Below are positions 17,417 through 25,390 of a stretch of 64,000 bases of DNA, in pieces (the stretch's first letter is position 1; every line of letters starts with the position of its first letter). The stretch is taken from positions 1 to 64,000 of the forward strand of contig CAYMMX010000008.1 in assembly GCA_964391675.1 (NCBI GenBank), written 5' to 3'. Source of the stretch: CAYMMX01 sp964391675 (GTDB taxonomy: Bacteria > Cyanobacteriota > Vampirovibrionia > Gastranaerophilales > Gastranaerophilaceae). Under the pieces are notes generated by a model. The model did not search any database and was not told the DNA's origin. It saw only the letters and a program-made list of their open reading frames with translations. The position numbers and the translations under genes were made by a program.

Positions 17417-18775
17417 ATGATTGATATTGTTGAAAATTTTTTAAAAAAATATAATTTAAACTTTTCTGATAAAACTTTTTTAGTAGGATTTTCAGGCGGG
17501 TATGACTCATTGTGTCTTTTAGATATTTTACATAATTTATCTTATAAATATAAATTTAAGCTCATTGCATTGCATTTAAATCATAATTGGCGAGGCGAAG
17601 AATCTTCACAAGATGAAGTAAACTGCAGAAATTTTTGTAAAGAAAGAAGTATTGAATTTGTTTCAGAGATATTAAGTAGTGATATCCTGAAAACAGAAAA
17701 TTCTGCGCGTGAAGCCAGGTATGATTTTTTTGTTAAATATGCTGAAAAATATTTAAATAGTGAAATTTTCACCGCACATACTTTATCTGATAATGCTGAA
17801 ACAGTTTTATACAGGATAGTAAAAGGAACAGGAATTGTTGGCTTGCAAGGAATTTTGCCATTAAGAAAGATTAATTCCTATAATGTTTATAGACCTTTAT
17901 TGTCTTTTTCAAGAAACCAAATTGAGGATTACTGTAATTCTAAAGGCCTTGTTCCTAATAGTGATTCATCTAATTTTGATATAAATTTTAAGAGGAATTT
18001 TATCAGGCACAAAATTATGCCGTTATTTGATGAAATCAATTTTCATGCTGAAAAATCAATTAATTCTCTTTCTAAACTTGCTGTCAGTCAAACTAATATT
18101 GTTAATGAGTATATATGTCTGATATTGAAAAATATTTATATCGATAAAAAAATTTATACATCTAAATTTGTAGAATTGTCTGAAGATGTTATGCGAAAAA
18201 TTATTTATGACGGTTGTTTAAAATACGGATTAGATTATGATTATAAAAAAATAAATAATATTTTAGAATTTATTATAAATAATTCCAAATCAAAAGCCGG
18301 TTCAAGATACTCTCTTACAAAAAAATTATGGCTTTTTGTAAATAACAAATATATTTATGTAATTGATAATATAAAAGGTGATGTTTGTGATACAGAAATT
18401 AAGATAAATTCTGAAGGTCAGTGGCAATTTTCTTCAGAAGCTTTGTTTTCACTTGAAAAATATAATGGTAATCAAATTGACAACTTCCCTAAAGAGAATG
18501 CAAAAATTGCATATGTGAACTTAAACTTTGTAGGATTGGATTTAACAATAAGGACACGTAGAGAAGGGGATTATATTATTCCTTTTGGAATGCATGGTAA
18601 AATGAAATTAAAGAAATATTTAAATTCAAAGGGTGTATTGCAGCATGAAAAAAACGAACTTATATTATTATGCAAAGACTCAGAAGTATTATGGGTTGCT
18701 GGTGTTGGATTAAGCAATAAATTAAAAGTTGTTGATATACCAACTCATGTGCTAAAATTAGATAATATTGAATAG
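17417..18775 (+). CDS. tilS: tRNA(Ile)-lysidine synthase
   Basis: Uses ATP and lysine to convert the wobble cytidine of tRNA-Ile(CAU) to lysidine, switching it from Met to Ile decoding. The PP-loop motif SGGYDSLCLLD sits at about residues 25-35, and ALHLNHNWRGEES gives the family's second block; FTAHTLSDNAETVLYR is the third, with D and E for adenylation. 452 residues with an extended C-terminal domain ending in a TilS substrate-binding subdomain. tilS followed by hpt is a widespread gene order; ftsH, usually next, is absent here. Confidence 0.93.
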   Translation: MIDIVENFLKKYNLNFSDKTFLVGFSGGYDSLCLLDILHNLSYKYKFKLIALHLNHNWRGEESSQDEVNCRNFCKERSIEFVSEILSSDILKTENSAREARYDFFVKYAEKYLNSEIFTAHTLSDNAETVLYRIVKGTGIVGLQGILPLRKINSYNVYRPLLSFSRNQIEDYCNSKGLVPNSDSSNFDINFKRNFIRHKIMPLFDEINFHAEKSINSLSKLAVSQTNIVNEYICLILKNIYIDKKIYTSKFVELSEDVMRKIIYDGCLKYGLDYDYKKINNILEFIINNSKSKAGSRYSLTKKLWLFVNNKYIYVIDNIKGDVCDTEIKINSEGQWQFSSEALFSLEKYNGNQIDNFPKENAKIAYVNLNFVGLDLTIRTRREGDYIIPFGMHGKMKLKKYLNSKGVLQHEKNELILLCKDSEVLWVAGVGLSNKLKVVDIPTHVLKLDNIE

Positions 18776-18785
18776 AGGAAGTGTT

Positions 18786-19319
18786 ATGGAAATTAATAAA
18801 AATGATATAAAAGATTTATTTACGGAAAAGGATATTCAAAATAAAATCAAAGCTTTGGCGAATGAACTTAATGATTTTTATTTAATGCAAGAATTATATG
18901 TAATTTGTGTCTTAAAAGGTTCAATTATGTTTACTGCTGATTTGGTTAAGTTTTTAAATATGCCTGTTCAAATGGAATTTATAAGACTTTCAAGTTATGG
19001 TTCATCAACTACATCTTCCGGTAAAGTTAACGCTGTTGATATTTCTCTTCCTGATTTAAACGGGAAAAATGTTTTAGTTGTAGAAGATATTGTGGATACC
19101 GGTTTAACTGCAAAATTTTTGTTGGATTTTATTAATAATAATTTTAAGACAAAATCTACTAAATTTTGTTCATTGTTAGATAAAAAATGTTTTAGAAAAA
19201 CAGAAATTGAACCTGATTATGTAGGGTTTCATGTAGATAATAAGTTTGTTATAGGATATGGACTTGACTATAACGGATATTACCGAAATTTACCTTATAT
19301 AGGTTATGTGGAAGTCTAA
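18786..19319 (+). CDS. hpt: Hypoxanthine phosphoribosyltransferase
   Basis: Purine salvage: hypoxanthine or guanine plus PRPP to IMP or GMP. The PRPP-binding signature VLVVEDIVDTGLTA is present near residues 95-108; the flexible loop has SYGSST, and the C-terminal VGYGLDYNGYYRNLPYIG block is typical of HPRT. Length 177 from ATG 18786, chosen because GAGGAAGTG lies just upstream and the first 6 codons of the longer frame overlap the end of tilS. Operon with tilS. Confidence 0.93.
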   Translation: MEINKNDIKDLFTEKDIQNKIKALANELNDFYLMQELYVICVLKGSIMFTADLVKFLNMPVQMEFIRLSSYGSSTTSSGKVNAVDISLPDLNGKNVLVVEDIVDTGLTAKFLLDFINNNFKTKSTKFCSLLDKKCFRKTEIEPDYVGFHVDNKFVIGYGLDYNGYYRNLPYIGYVEV

Positions 19320-19334
19320 AATTTAAACAAAAAA

Positions 19335-19625
19335 TTAAAACAATGTGTCGAATTTTGGTTTTGGTCCATTTACTTTTTCATCAGCTGCATCCATCATCAA
19401 AGTAGTATTAAAGTTTGCTGTACGAATTCTGTTTAATTCATGTTCTATATTTCCACTAAATACATTTTCATTTTTTTCAAGATAGTTAAAAATAGGCTCA
19501 AGAACACCACCAGCAACGTCTCCTGTTGTTTTGCCGATTTGTTTCAGTGTTCTTTCCGGAACTTTTACATTAAGCCCGAATCTTTGTGTAGTATTAAAAA
19601 AACCTGTGAATGAAGTTTCTGACAT
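19335..19625 (-). CDS. Small protein of unknown function
   Basis: 96 residues, start ATG 19625 preceded by GAGGGG. It contains a phenylalanine-rich N-terminus (SETSFTGFFNTTQRF) and a C-terminal helix IRTANFNTTLMMDAADEKV. The helix has the spacing seen in the C-terminal coiled coil of flagellar rod/hook proteins (hydrophobic, A, Q/N, ADE). That resemblance is weak, and no flagellar genes adjoin. There are no cysteines and no signal peptide. It sits 110 bases downstream of a radical SAM/SPASM gene on the same strand, so a relation to that enzyme is conceivable. Function unknown. Confidence 0.5.
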   Translation of the reverse strand: MSETSFTGFFNTTQRFGLNVKVPERTLKQIGKTTGDVAGGVLEPIFNYLEKNENVFSGNIEHELNRIRTANFNTTLMMDAADEKVNGPKPKFDTLF

Positions 19626-19735
19626 TTTACCCCTCAATTTCGATTTATATCTTATTTAATCGGAATCTACACAGATAAAGTTTAATAATTAATTAATAAA
19701 TTTCTAAAAAATTTACAAAATGTAATATAAATTAT

Positions 19736-20827
19736 TTATTTAACTTCTAACTCGCAACACATTTGGCAAGCTTCAAAAATTTTTGAAGCTTTTAAATTTT
19801 TTCTAAAACAACAATATTTAGGTGAATTTAAGACCTCTATTAGTTTATTATCTTGTATATTTCCAATTTTATATGATAAACAAGGATAAACATCGCCTTC
19901 AGGATTTATGTGGATATTGGAAAAAGGGTACATGCATTTATTGTAAATCTCTTGTATTGGCTTGTCTTCTTCATAGTTAAAGAATTGTTCAATTTTTTCT
20001 AATGTATTCTTTGCTCTATAAAATTTTGGCGAAAAACGTATTTTAACTTTTGAAGTCTTACTCAGGCTCATTAGTTCTTTATAAACTTCTTTAAAATGTT
20101 CCAAGTCAAAATATTTTTTAATCGGATATTTTGATAAATAAAATTCTTCACCAAAATTTTCACGAAGTATTGAATTCTGTTTTAAATTATTGTTTCTTAG
20201 AAATGCAATTGAAAGAAAATCAAAACCCATTTTATCGCATAATTTATATAATTTAGGTAAATCATCAAGATTATTTTCTAGTACAATTGTTTTAATATCA
20301 ATCATAGGTCTTTGTTTTTTATTTTTTTTTGAATTTAATTTTTCTAAATTTGATATAACTTGTTCAAAAATACCCTCTTTACCTCTGTTTATATCATGGT
20401 TTTTTCCGTATCCATCCAGTGAAACTGATAAAAGCATTAATTTATTTCTTAAAAACGAATCAATAATTTCATCGTTAATTAAAATTCCGTTCGTTACAAC
20501 ATTAACTTTCCCTAATGTTTTTTTAGCAGTTTGTTCCAGAATTTCAATAAAATCTTTTCTTATAAGGGGTTCCCCACCTACAATAGTTGCAAAAGAATAA
20601 AATGGAATTTGTTCAATTATGTTGGACCATTGTTCGGTTGTAAGTTCATTTTTATTTCTGTTATTTCCTACATAACAATAAGGACAATTTAAATTGCATA
20701 AATAAGTTATTTCAAAAAAATATCTCAAAGGAATTAATGCTTTACCAAGTTTGTTATTATATGAAGATAGCGCATATAAATTTCTAACATTATCAAAGAG
20801 TTTTGAATAATTAATTAATCCTTCCAT
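19736..20827 (-). CDS. Radical SAM/SPASM protein
   Basis: 363 residues. The [4Fe-4S]-SAM site is Cys44-x3-Cys48-x2-Cys51 in TYLCNLNCPYCYVG; the GGEP motif (IVGGEPLIR) follows about 40 residues later. The C-terminal SPASM segment has CMYPFSNIHINPEG, YPCLSYKIG and CQMCCE, giving ligands for auxiliary clusters. SPASM enzymes modify peptides or cofactors, or mature other enzymes. No obvious precursor peptide is adjacent, apart from the 96-residue gene downstream, which lacks Cys. The gene is divergent from rimI. Its -10 (TAAAAT, with extended TG) ends six bases before the ATG, so the mRNA is probably leaderless. Confidence 0.85.
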   Translation of the reverse strand: MEGLINYSKLFDNVRNLYALSSYNNKLGKALIPLRYFFEITYLCNLNCPYCYVGNNRNKNELTTEQWSNIIEQIPFYSFATIVGGEPLIRKDFIEILEQTAKKTLGKVNVVTNGILINDEIIDSFLRNKLMLLSVSLDGYGKNHDINRGKEGIFEQVISNLEKLNSKKNKKQRPMIDIKTIVLENNLDDLPKLYKLCDKMGFDFLSIAFLRNNNLKQNSILRENFGEEFYLSKYPIKKYFDLEHFKEVYKELMSLSKTSKVKIRFSPKFYRAKNTLEKIEQFFNYEEDKPIQEIYNKCMYPFSNIHINPEGDVYPCLSYKIGNIQDNKLIEVLNSPKYCCFRKNLKASKIFEACQMCCELEVK

Positions 20828-20833
20828 ATATTA

Positions 20834-20842
20834 ATTTTATCA
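20834..20842 (-). promoter_or_regulatory. Leaderless-type promoter of the radical SAM gene
   Basis: On the minus strand TG-A-TAAAAT, hexamer 20834-20839, followed by TAATAT and then the ATG at 20827. The -35 is weak (20857-20862); the extended -10 probably compensates. Confidence 0.5.
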
Positions 20843-20905
20843 CGAATTAGCTGAGTATATTAATCTCAGAATTTATATATGTAAATTTATTTTTATACAC
20901 CTCTG

Positions 20906-20914
20906 TGATAATAT
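20906..20914 (+). promoter_or_regulatory. Leaderless-type promoter of rimI-bioY
   Basis: TG-A-TAATAT, hexamer 20909-20914, then TGATTT and ATG 20921. It mirrors the divergent promoter 70 bases away: same extended -10 form and same six-base discriminator. Confidence 0.55.
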
Positions 20915-20920
20915 TGATTT

Positions 20921-21451
20921 ATGGAAGAAAAATTAAAAATAATAATTAAATCAATGCAAAAAATTGATATTGAAAATGTTATAAAAATTGAAGAGCAGGC
21001 CTACGGTGAACATCATTGGTCAAAAGACTCCTTTTATGGAGAATTGGCAAATAAATTAGCATATTACTATTCGGCATTTGATTCTGCCGGTGAATTGGTA
21101 GGTTATGCCGGTTCTTGGAGAGTCATTGATGAAACCCATATCACTACTATTGCTGTTAGACCTGATATGAAAAGAAAAAAAATAGGTGAAGCATTACTTA
21201 TTAAGATTTTGGATGATTGTTATAATTCAGAAATTAAATATATTACATTAGAAGTAAGAGTAAGTAATGAACCGGCAATTAAACTTTATGAAAAATATGG
21301 TTTTAAATCTCTGGGTTTAAGAAAAGGATATTACCAAAATAATAACGAAGATGCGTTAATTATGTGGACAGAAAATATATTTTGGGATAAATTTAAGTTA
21401 AGATATAATGAGAATATCGAAAAAATTAAAAATTTTATTGAAGTAAAATGA
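20921..21451 (+). CDS. rimI: Ribosomal-protein-alanine N-acetyltransferase RimI-like
   Basis: GNAT acetyltransferase of 176 residues, about 25 longer than typical RimI at the C-terminus. It has the acetyl-CoA P-loop region ITTIAVRPDMKRKKIGEALL (R-x2-KIG in place of Q/R-x2-G-x-G/A), LEVRVSNEPAIKLYEKYGF as the RimI/GNAT motif B, and a GYYQNNNEDALIM-type end. RimI acetylates the N-terminal alanine of S18 and, in some lineages, other proteins. The gene overlaps bioY by 4 bases (ATGA), so the two are cotranslated. No Shine-Dalgarno upstream. Confidence 0.8.
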   Translation: MEEKLKIIIKSMQKIDIENVIKIEEQAYGEHHWSKDSFYGELANKLAYYYSAFDSAGELVGYAGSWRVIDETHITTIAVRPDMKRKKIGEALLIKILDDCYNSEIKYITLEVRVSNEPAIKLYEKYGFKSLGLRKGYYQNNNEDALIMWTENIFWDKFKLRYNENIEKIKNFIEVK

Positions 21452-22128
21452 CAAAAAGAATTAAAGATCAATTAATAAATTTTAAATATCAAAATCAACC
21501 ATTAAGATTCAACTTATGTGTATTAGTATTGGTTGCACTTTGTGCATTCTTAATTGTAATTGCAACGTTTACCCAATTAGATTTTTTCCATTACATAATC
21601 CCTTTTGACGCATTATCTTATTTGGATTCAAATTTTAAAGATTCTGAAGTGATGAGTCATTTTTTAAAACATTATCGCTATATCCCACAAATTCCTGCAA
21701 TAATGTTTATTGTAGTTTTGTTGGGAAGAAGATATGGTATAGTTTCTATATTAATATATTTAATTATTGGTTTGTTTTTTGCTCCGGTTTTTGCACTTGG
21801 TGGAGGATTAGATTATGTTTTTCAATATGGATTTGGATATATTTTAGCTTATATTCCTGCAGTTTTTTTCTCAGGCTCAATAATTCAAAGCGGATTATCT
21901 TATAGAAATATGGCTAAGTCTACTTTAGTCGGAGTTTTAACAATTCATATAATCGGAATTTTATATATGCTATTTATTGCTACCCTCGAAAAGGAATCAT
22001 TGTCTGTTATGCTTGGCTGGATTGAGGCACAAAGCGGATCAAAAATAATATATGATTTAATTTTTGGTTTTTTGGCTATGGCCTTTGCTAAGATAACTAA
22101 AAAAATTCTTTGGGTGGCTATTGGATAA
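21448..22128 (+). CDS. bioY: BioY-family substrate-specific transport component
   Basis: 226-residue membrane protein with about six hydrophobic helices, in the biotin-transporter BioY family. The clue is the central segment PVFALGGGLDYVFQYGFGYILAYIPA, whose Gly-rich and G-Y-hydrophobic pattern matches the BioY ligand-binding region. The N-terminal 45 residues are longer than usual. BioY can bind biotin alone or with ECF ATPases (BioMN); neither is in the window. Coupled to rimI; ended by a strong terminator at 22145. A biotin auxotroph or scavenger lifestyle would fit, but is not shown here. Confidence 0.8.
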   Translation: MTKRIKDQLINFKYQNQPLRFNLCVLVLVALCAFLIVIATFTQLDFFHYIIPFDALSYLDSNFKDSEVMSHFLKHYRYIPQIPAIMFIVVLLGRRYGIVSILIYLIIGLFFAPVFALGGGLDYVFQYGFGYILAYIPAVFFSGSIIQSGLSYRNMAKSTLVGVLTIHIIGILYMLFIATLEKESLSVMLGWIEAQSGSKIIYDLIFGFLAMAFAKITKKILWVAIG

Positions 22129-22144
22129 TTAAATTTAAAAAAAT

Positions 22145-22178
22145 AGCCGGATAAATTTTATCCGGCTGTTTTTTTTTA
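22145..22178. terminator. Bidirectional terminator between bioY and rpsG
   Basis: AGCCGGATA (22145-22153) pairs with TATCCGGCT (22159-22167); rightward a T-run 22169-22178 follows, leftward a shorter T-run. It serves both convergent units. Confidence 0.85.
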
Positions 22179-22191
22179 TAGAAAATTTTAA

Positions 22192-22662
22192 TTAATATCT
22201 ATAATGCGCAAAAGCTTTGTTAGCTTCAGCCATCTTGTGAGTATCCTCACGTTTTTTACAAGCTGCACCTTGACCATTTGAAGCATCCATTATTTCTGAT
22301 GTTAATTTATCAATGAATGATTTGCCATGTCTGTTTTTTGCTGAAGCAATCAACCAAGACGATGAAAGTGCAAAACCTCTTTCAGGTTTAACTTCTATTG
22401 GTACTTGATATGTAGAACCACCAATTCTTCTAGCTTTAACTTCGAGCAATGGTGTAGCATTTGTCAATGCTTTTTGAAAAACTTCCATTGGCTTTTCACT
22501 TGATTTTTCGCCAATTTTTTCTAATGTTGAGTAAAATATTCTTTCAGCAAGAGATTTTTTACCTCTGCGCATAATTCTGTTAATAAATTTTGAAACATCC
22601 ACGCTATTGTAAATCGGATCGGCCGGTGGAATTCTTTTTGCCGGTTTTGAACGTCTTGACAT
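22192..22662 (-). CDS. rpsG: 30S ribosomal protein uS7
   Basis: Head-domain primary rRNA-binding protein of the 30S subunit. 156 residues with the typical start MSRRSKPAKR, the VSKFINRIMRRGKKSLAE block, and the C-terminal DASNGQGAACKKREDTHKMAEANKAFAHYRY. AAAGG upstream of the ATG. It follows rpsL by 63 bases on the same strand. fusA and tuf, which normally continue this operon, are absent; the unit ends at the terminator 22145-22178. Confidence 0.97.
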   Translation of the reverse strand: MSRRSKPAKRIPPADPIYNSVDVSKFINRIMRRGKKSLAERIFYSTLEKIGEKSSEKPMEVFQKALTNATPLLEVKARRIGGSTYQVPIEVKPERGFALSSSWLIASAKNRHGKSFIDKLTSEIMDASNGQGAACKKREDTHKMAEANKAFAHYRY

Positions 22663-22725
22663 TTTTTCTACCTTTCTTGTTTAATGTCTTACCGAAGTAA
22701 TTCGGGACTTAATTAACTAATACTT

Positions 22726-23103
22726 TTATTTCTTTTTCTCTCTTTTTGCACCGTATTTTGAACGGCTTTGAGATCTGTTTGCAACGCCAGCTGTATCTAA
22801 AGTACCTCTAACAATGTGGTATCTTACCCCAGGTAAATCTTTTACCCTTCCGCCTCTGATTAAGACCACAGAGTGTTCTTGAAGGTTATGTCCAATACCG
22901 GGGATATAAGAAGTTACTTCAAACCCGTTAGTAAGTCTAACCCTTGCAACTTTTCTTAAAGCTGAGTTAGGTTTTTTAGGTGTTGTTGTATAAACTCTTG
23001 TGCAAACTCCACGTCTTTGCGGGCATTCCATCAAAGCTGGTGATTTTGTTTTATCTACTAATTTTTTGCGTTCTTTACGCACTAATTGACTAATAGTCGG
23101 CAT
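22726..23103 (-). CDS. rpsL: 30S ribosomal protein uS12
   Basis: Decoding-centre protein, 125 residues. The streptomycin-related region PKKPNSALRKVARVRL retains the wild-type Lys, and the PGVRYHIVRG loop is canonical, so nothing suggests ribosomal drug resistance. AAAGGAG lies at the proper distance from the ATG. A good promoter with TTGACT stands about 90-115 bases upstream. Confidence 0.97.
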   Translation of the reverse strand: MPTISQLVRKERKKLVDKTKSPALMECPQRRGVCTRVYTTTPKKPNSALRKVARVRLTNGFEVTSYIPGIGHNLQEHSVVLIRGGRVKDLPGVRYHIVRGTLDTAGVANRSQSRSKYGAKREKKK

Positions 23104-23191
23104 ATTTTCTCCTTTGGTTTAACAGGTTAAAGGATAATAAATGAAAAGTTTTTACTTTTCTCTTCCCTTACCATAGCTAATGTATACATTT

Positions 23192-23220
23192 ATATAACAA
23201 TAAGCAAGATTAAAAGTCAA
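23192..23220 (-). promoter_or_regulatory. Promoter of rpsL-rpsG
   Basis: On the minus strand TTGACT (23215-23220), 17-base spacer, TTATAT (23192-23197). The leader of about 80 bases contains AAAAGTAAAAACTTTT-type symmetry near 23140-23158, which could be a small regulatory hairpin. Confidence 0.65.
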
Positions 23221-23292
23221 CAGTAAAAACTTATTATAATCTTAAACTTTAATTAAGTTAACAATTAAATACAAGGAATTTAACTTAATTAA

Positions 23293-23787
23293 TTATGTTA
23301 ATTTAAAATCACCATATTTAATAACATGTTCAACCAAACCGCCGTCTTCTAGAAGTTTGATCATAACATCGGGAAGCGGCTCAAATTTAATTTCAGTTTT
23401 TTGAGTTTTATTTTTAATAACACCAACTTTTAAGTCAAGCTCAATTTCATCACCTGAGTTTATTAAATCAGTATCACATTCAATTGCCAGTAATCCTATA
23501 TTAATAGCATTCCTATAAAAAATTCTTGCAAATGATTTAGCAATAACAGCTTTTACCCCTGAAATCTTAATTATTTGCGGAGCATGTTCTCTTGAAGACC
23601 CAAGACCAAAATTATTCCCTGCAACAACAAAATCACCTTTTTGCATGCTTGATGCAAATTTCGGGTCGGCATCTTCTAAAACATGCTTTGCAAATTCTTC
23701 CAAGTTTGAACGAAGGTGAAATAACCTTCCGGGTGCTATGTGATCGGTAGAAATATTATCCCCAAATTTGTGTGCTATACCTGACAT
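23293..23787 (-). CDS. 3-isopropylmalate dehydratase small subunit-like (LeuD/aconitase swivel)
   Basis: 164-residue swivel domain of the aconitase superfamily: GDNISTDHIAPGR at the start, VVAGNNFGLGSSREHAPQ (residues ~56-73) with the substrate-binding Ser-Arg, and YRNAINIGLL. It resembles LeuD/HacB small subunits rather than the aconitase C-domain. The large subunit (leuC-like, with the Fe-S cluster) is not adjacent on either side, so substrate cannot be assigned (isopropylmalate, homoaconitate or methylmalate all possible). GGAGATACA precedes the ATG. Confidence 0.85.
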   Translation of the reverse strand: MSGIAHKFGDNISTDHIAPGRLFHLRSNLEEFAKHVLEDADPKFASSMQKGDFVVAGNNFGLGSSREHAPQIIKISGVKAVIAKSFARIFYRNAINIGLLAIECDTDLINSGDEIELDLKVGVIKNKTQKTEIKFEPLPDVMIKLLEDGGLVEHVIKYGDFKLT

Positions 23788-23840
23788 TGTATCTCCATTT
23801 AAATAATCTTTTTTTGTATTATAACAAAAATTAAATATAT

Positions 23841-23869
23841 TTGTAAATTCTTACTAAAAATAGTATTAT
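23841..23869 (+). promoter_or_regulatory. Leaderless-type promoter of the histidine phosphatase gene
   Basis: TTGTAA (23841-23846), 17-base spacer, TATTAT (23864-23869), then six bases and ATG 23876. One of the best examples in the window of a promoter fixing a leaderless start. Confidence 0.7.
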
Positions 23870-23875
23870 ATAAGT

Positions 23876-24496
23876 ATGTTTAATAGAAAATGTAAGATTA
23901 CGTTTGTTTCACATGGTGCAACTATATATTCTGAAGAAAACAGATTATCTGATAATGAAAATTATCCGCCATTAAATGATGCCGGCGAAATTGAAATTCA
24001 AAAAATTTGTGAATGGTTGAGAAAACGTGCAATAAAAAATGATATAATTTATGCAAGTTCTGCACTGAGAACTGTTCAAAGTGCTCAAATGATTGCGAAA
24101 GTTTTTAAAAAAGACTTTGAAATTTTGGATAATTTATATTCAAGAAAATTTGGAGTATGGAGTGGATTAACTTTTGAAAAAATTGAAGCAAAGTATCCTC
24201 AAATGCTTGAGCAAATGCATGCTAATCCTTGTTCGTATAGTCCTGATAATGGTGAAACTATATTAGATTTCAATAAACGTGTATCAAAAGTAATTAAAAA
24301 AATTGTTGATAGCAATATTGGTAACCGGATTATTATAGTTACTCATCCTGATGTTATTAAGTCAGCAATAGGAAATGCTATTAATTTGCATGCAAAAAAT
24401 CAGTCAAAGATTTATATAAGAACGGGAAGTGCAACCCAAATAAGTTATTTTGATACGTGGGCAAGTCTTATGTATTCTGGTTATATTCCGCTTTAA
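23876..24496 (+). CDS. Histidine phosphatase-superfamily protein with altered active site
   Basis: 206 residues of the phosphoglycerate mutase/histidine phosphatase fold. The first motif reads VSHGAT, so the usual Arg of RHG is Ser while the nucleophilic His is kept. The SSALRTVQSA block is normal. The segment after it is LYSRKFGVWSG, where the usual L-x-E-x3-G-x-W-E-G catalytic Glu is missing. The second catalytic His appears in VTHPDVIK. With two conserved residues gone, it may be a weak or repurposed phosphatase. The gene has a leaderless-type promoter and overlaps the convergent rsmI gene by 4 bases. Confidence 0.75.
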   Translation: MFNRKCKITFVSHGATIYSEENRLSDNENYPPLNDAGEIEIQKICEWLRKRAIKNDIIYASSALRTVQSAQMIAKVFKKDFEILDNLYSRKFGVWSGLTFEKIEAKYPQMLEQMHANPCSYSPDNGETILDFNKRVSKVIKKIVDSNIGNRIIIVTHPDVIKSAIGNAINLHAKNQSKIYIRTGSATQISYFDTWASLMYSGYIPL

Positions 24497-25302
24497 ATAA
24501 TTAATTTGTATACATCATTTTTGTTTAAGTTATATAGTTCAGCTAATATGGTTGAAATATCTTTAGTGCTGAATTTTTTTTGTTTTAATCTATTTATTTT
24601 TTCTTGTAGCTCTAATTGAGAAAAGCTTGTGTCATCTTTTTTATATATCATTGCAACAATCTCACCTTTTAAGATATTGTTCTGATAGTAATCTATAATT
24701 TTTTGAGGAGTTTCAATGATTACTTCCTCAAAAATTTTAGTTAGTTCTCTTCCTACTGCAATTTTTAATTCGGAATCAAATTCATTTATTATTTCTAATG
24801 TTTTAATTAATCTGTTTGGGGATTCATAAAAAATAATATTAGTATGCGTATATTTTTGTAAAATAGCGAGAATTTGTCCTTGCGTTTTCGGCAAAAAACC
24901 TACAAAAATAAATTTTTCAACATCTTTTGGAATTTGAGACAAAAAAGTGGTAAGTGCACTCGCACCCGCAAGCGCACTTATTTTAACATTGTTTTTTTTA
25001 AGTTCTTCAATCAGTACAGCCCCAGGGTCACAAATTAAAGGTGTACCTGCATCGGAAACAAGAGCAATTGTTTTTCCCTCATTAAGTATGTTTAAAAATA
25101 AATTTATTCTCTCTTTTTCATTAAATTTATGGTAAGAAATAGTTTTTGTTTTTATATCATAATGATTGAGGAGCTTTTGTGTAACTCTTGAATCTTCGCA
25201 GGCAATTATATCAACAGACTTTAAAATTTCGATTGCCCTTAATGTTATATCACCTAAATTTCCGATAGGTGTTGGAACTATATAAAATTGAATCTTATTC
25301 AT
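24493..25302 (-). CDS. rsmI: 16S rRNA (cytidine(1402)-2'-O)-methyltransferase
   Basis: Adds the 2'-O-methyl to C1402 in the decoding centre of 16S rRNA. 269 residues with the tetrapyrrole-methylase fold: VPTPIGNLGDITLRAIE at the N-terminus, IACEDSRVTQKLLNHY, SDAGTPLICDPG as SAM-binding region, and GREL near the end of the core. C-terminal extension of 30 residues is normal for the family. Promoter TTTACA-17-TATTAT sits six bases before the ATG, so it should be leaderless. Confidence 0.95.
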   Translation of the reverse strand: MNKIQFYIVPTPIGNLGDITLRAIEILKSVDIIACEDSRVTQKLLNHYDIKTKTISYHKFNEKERINLFLNILNEGKTIALVSDAGTPLICDPGAVLIEELKKNNVKISALAGASALTTFLSQIPKDVEKFIFVGFLPKTQGQILAILQKYTHTNIIFYESPNRLIKTLEIINEFDSELKIAVGRELTKIFEEVIIETPQKIIDYYQNNILKGEIVAMIYKKDDTSFSQLELQEKINRLKQKKFSTKDISTILAELYNLNKNDVYKLII

Positions 25303-25308
25303 TATTTA

Positions 25309-25337
25309 ATAATAACAATAAAAAAGTTGCGTGTAAA
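25309..25337 (-). promoter_or_regulatory. Leaderless-type promoter of rsmI
   Basis: On the minus strand TTTACA (25332-25337), a 17-base spacer, TATTAT (25309-25314), TAAATA, then ATG at 25302. Its -35 shares one base with the tpiA -35 on the other strand. Confidence 0.75.
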
Positions 25338-25355
25338 ATATGTTTATTTTAAACT
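25327..25355 (+). promoter_or_regulatory. Promoter of tpiA
   Basis: TTGCGT (25327-25332), a 17-base spacer, TAAACT (25350-25355). The leader is about 29 bases and includes AAAGGAG. It faces away from the rsmI promoter and overlaps its -35 region. Confidence 0.6.
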
Positions 25356-25390
25356 ATCAGGGTATTGTTAGAAAAAAAGGAGATGTACAT

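Noticed and set aside
22726..23103. Streptomycin-resistance change in uS12
   Set aside because: The PKKPNSA and PGVRYH regions are wild type.
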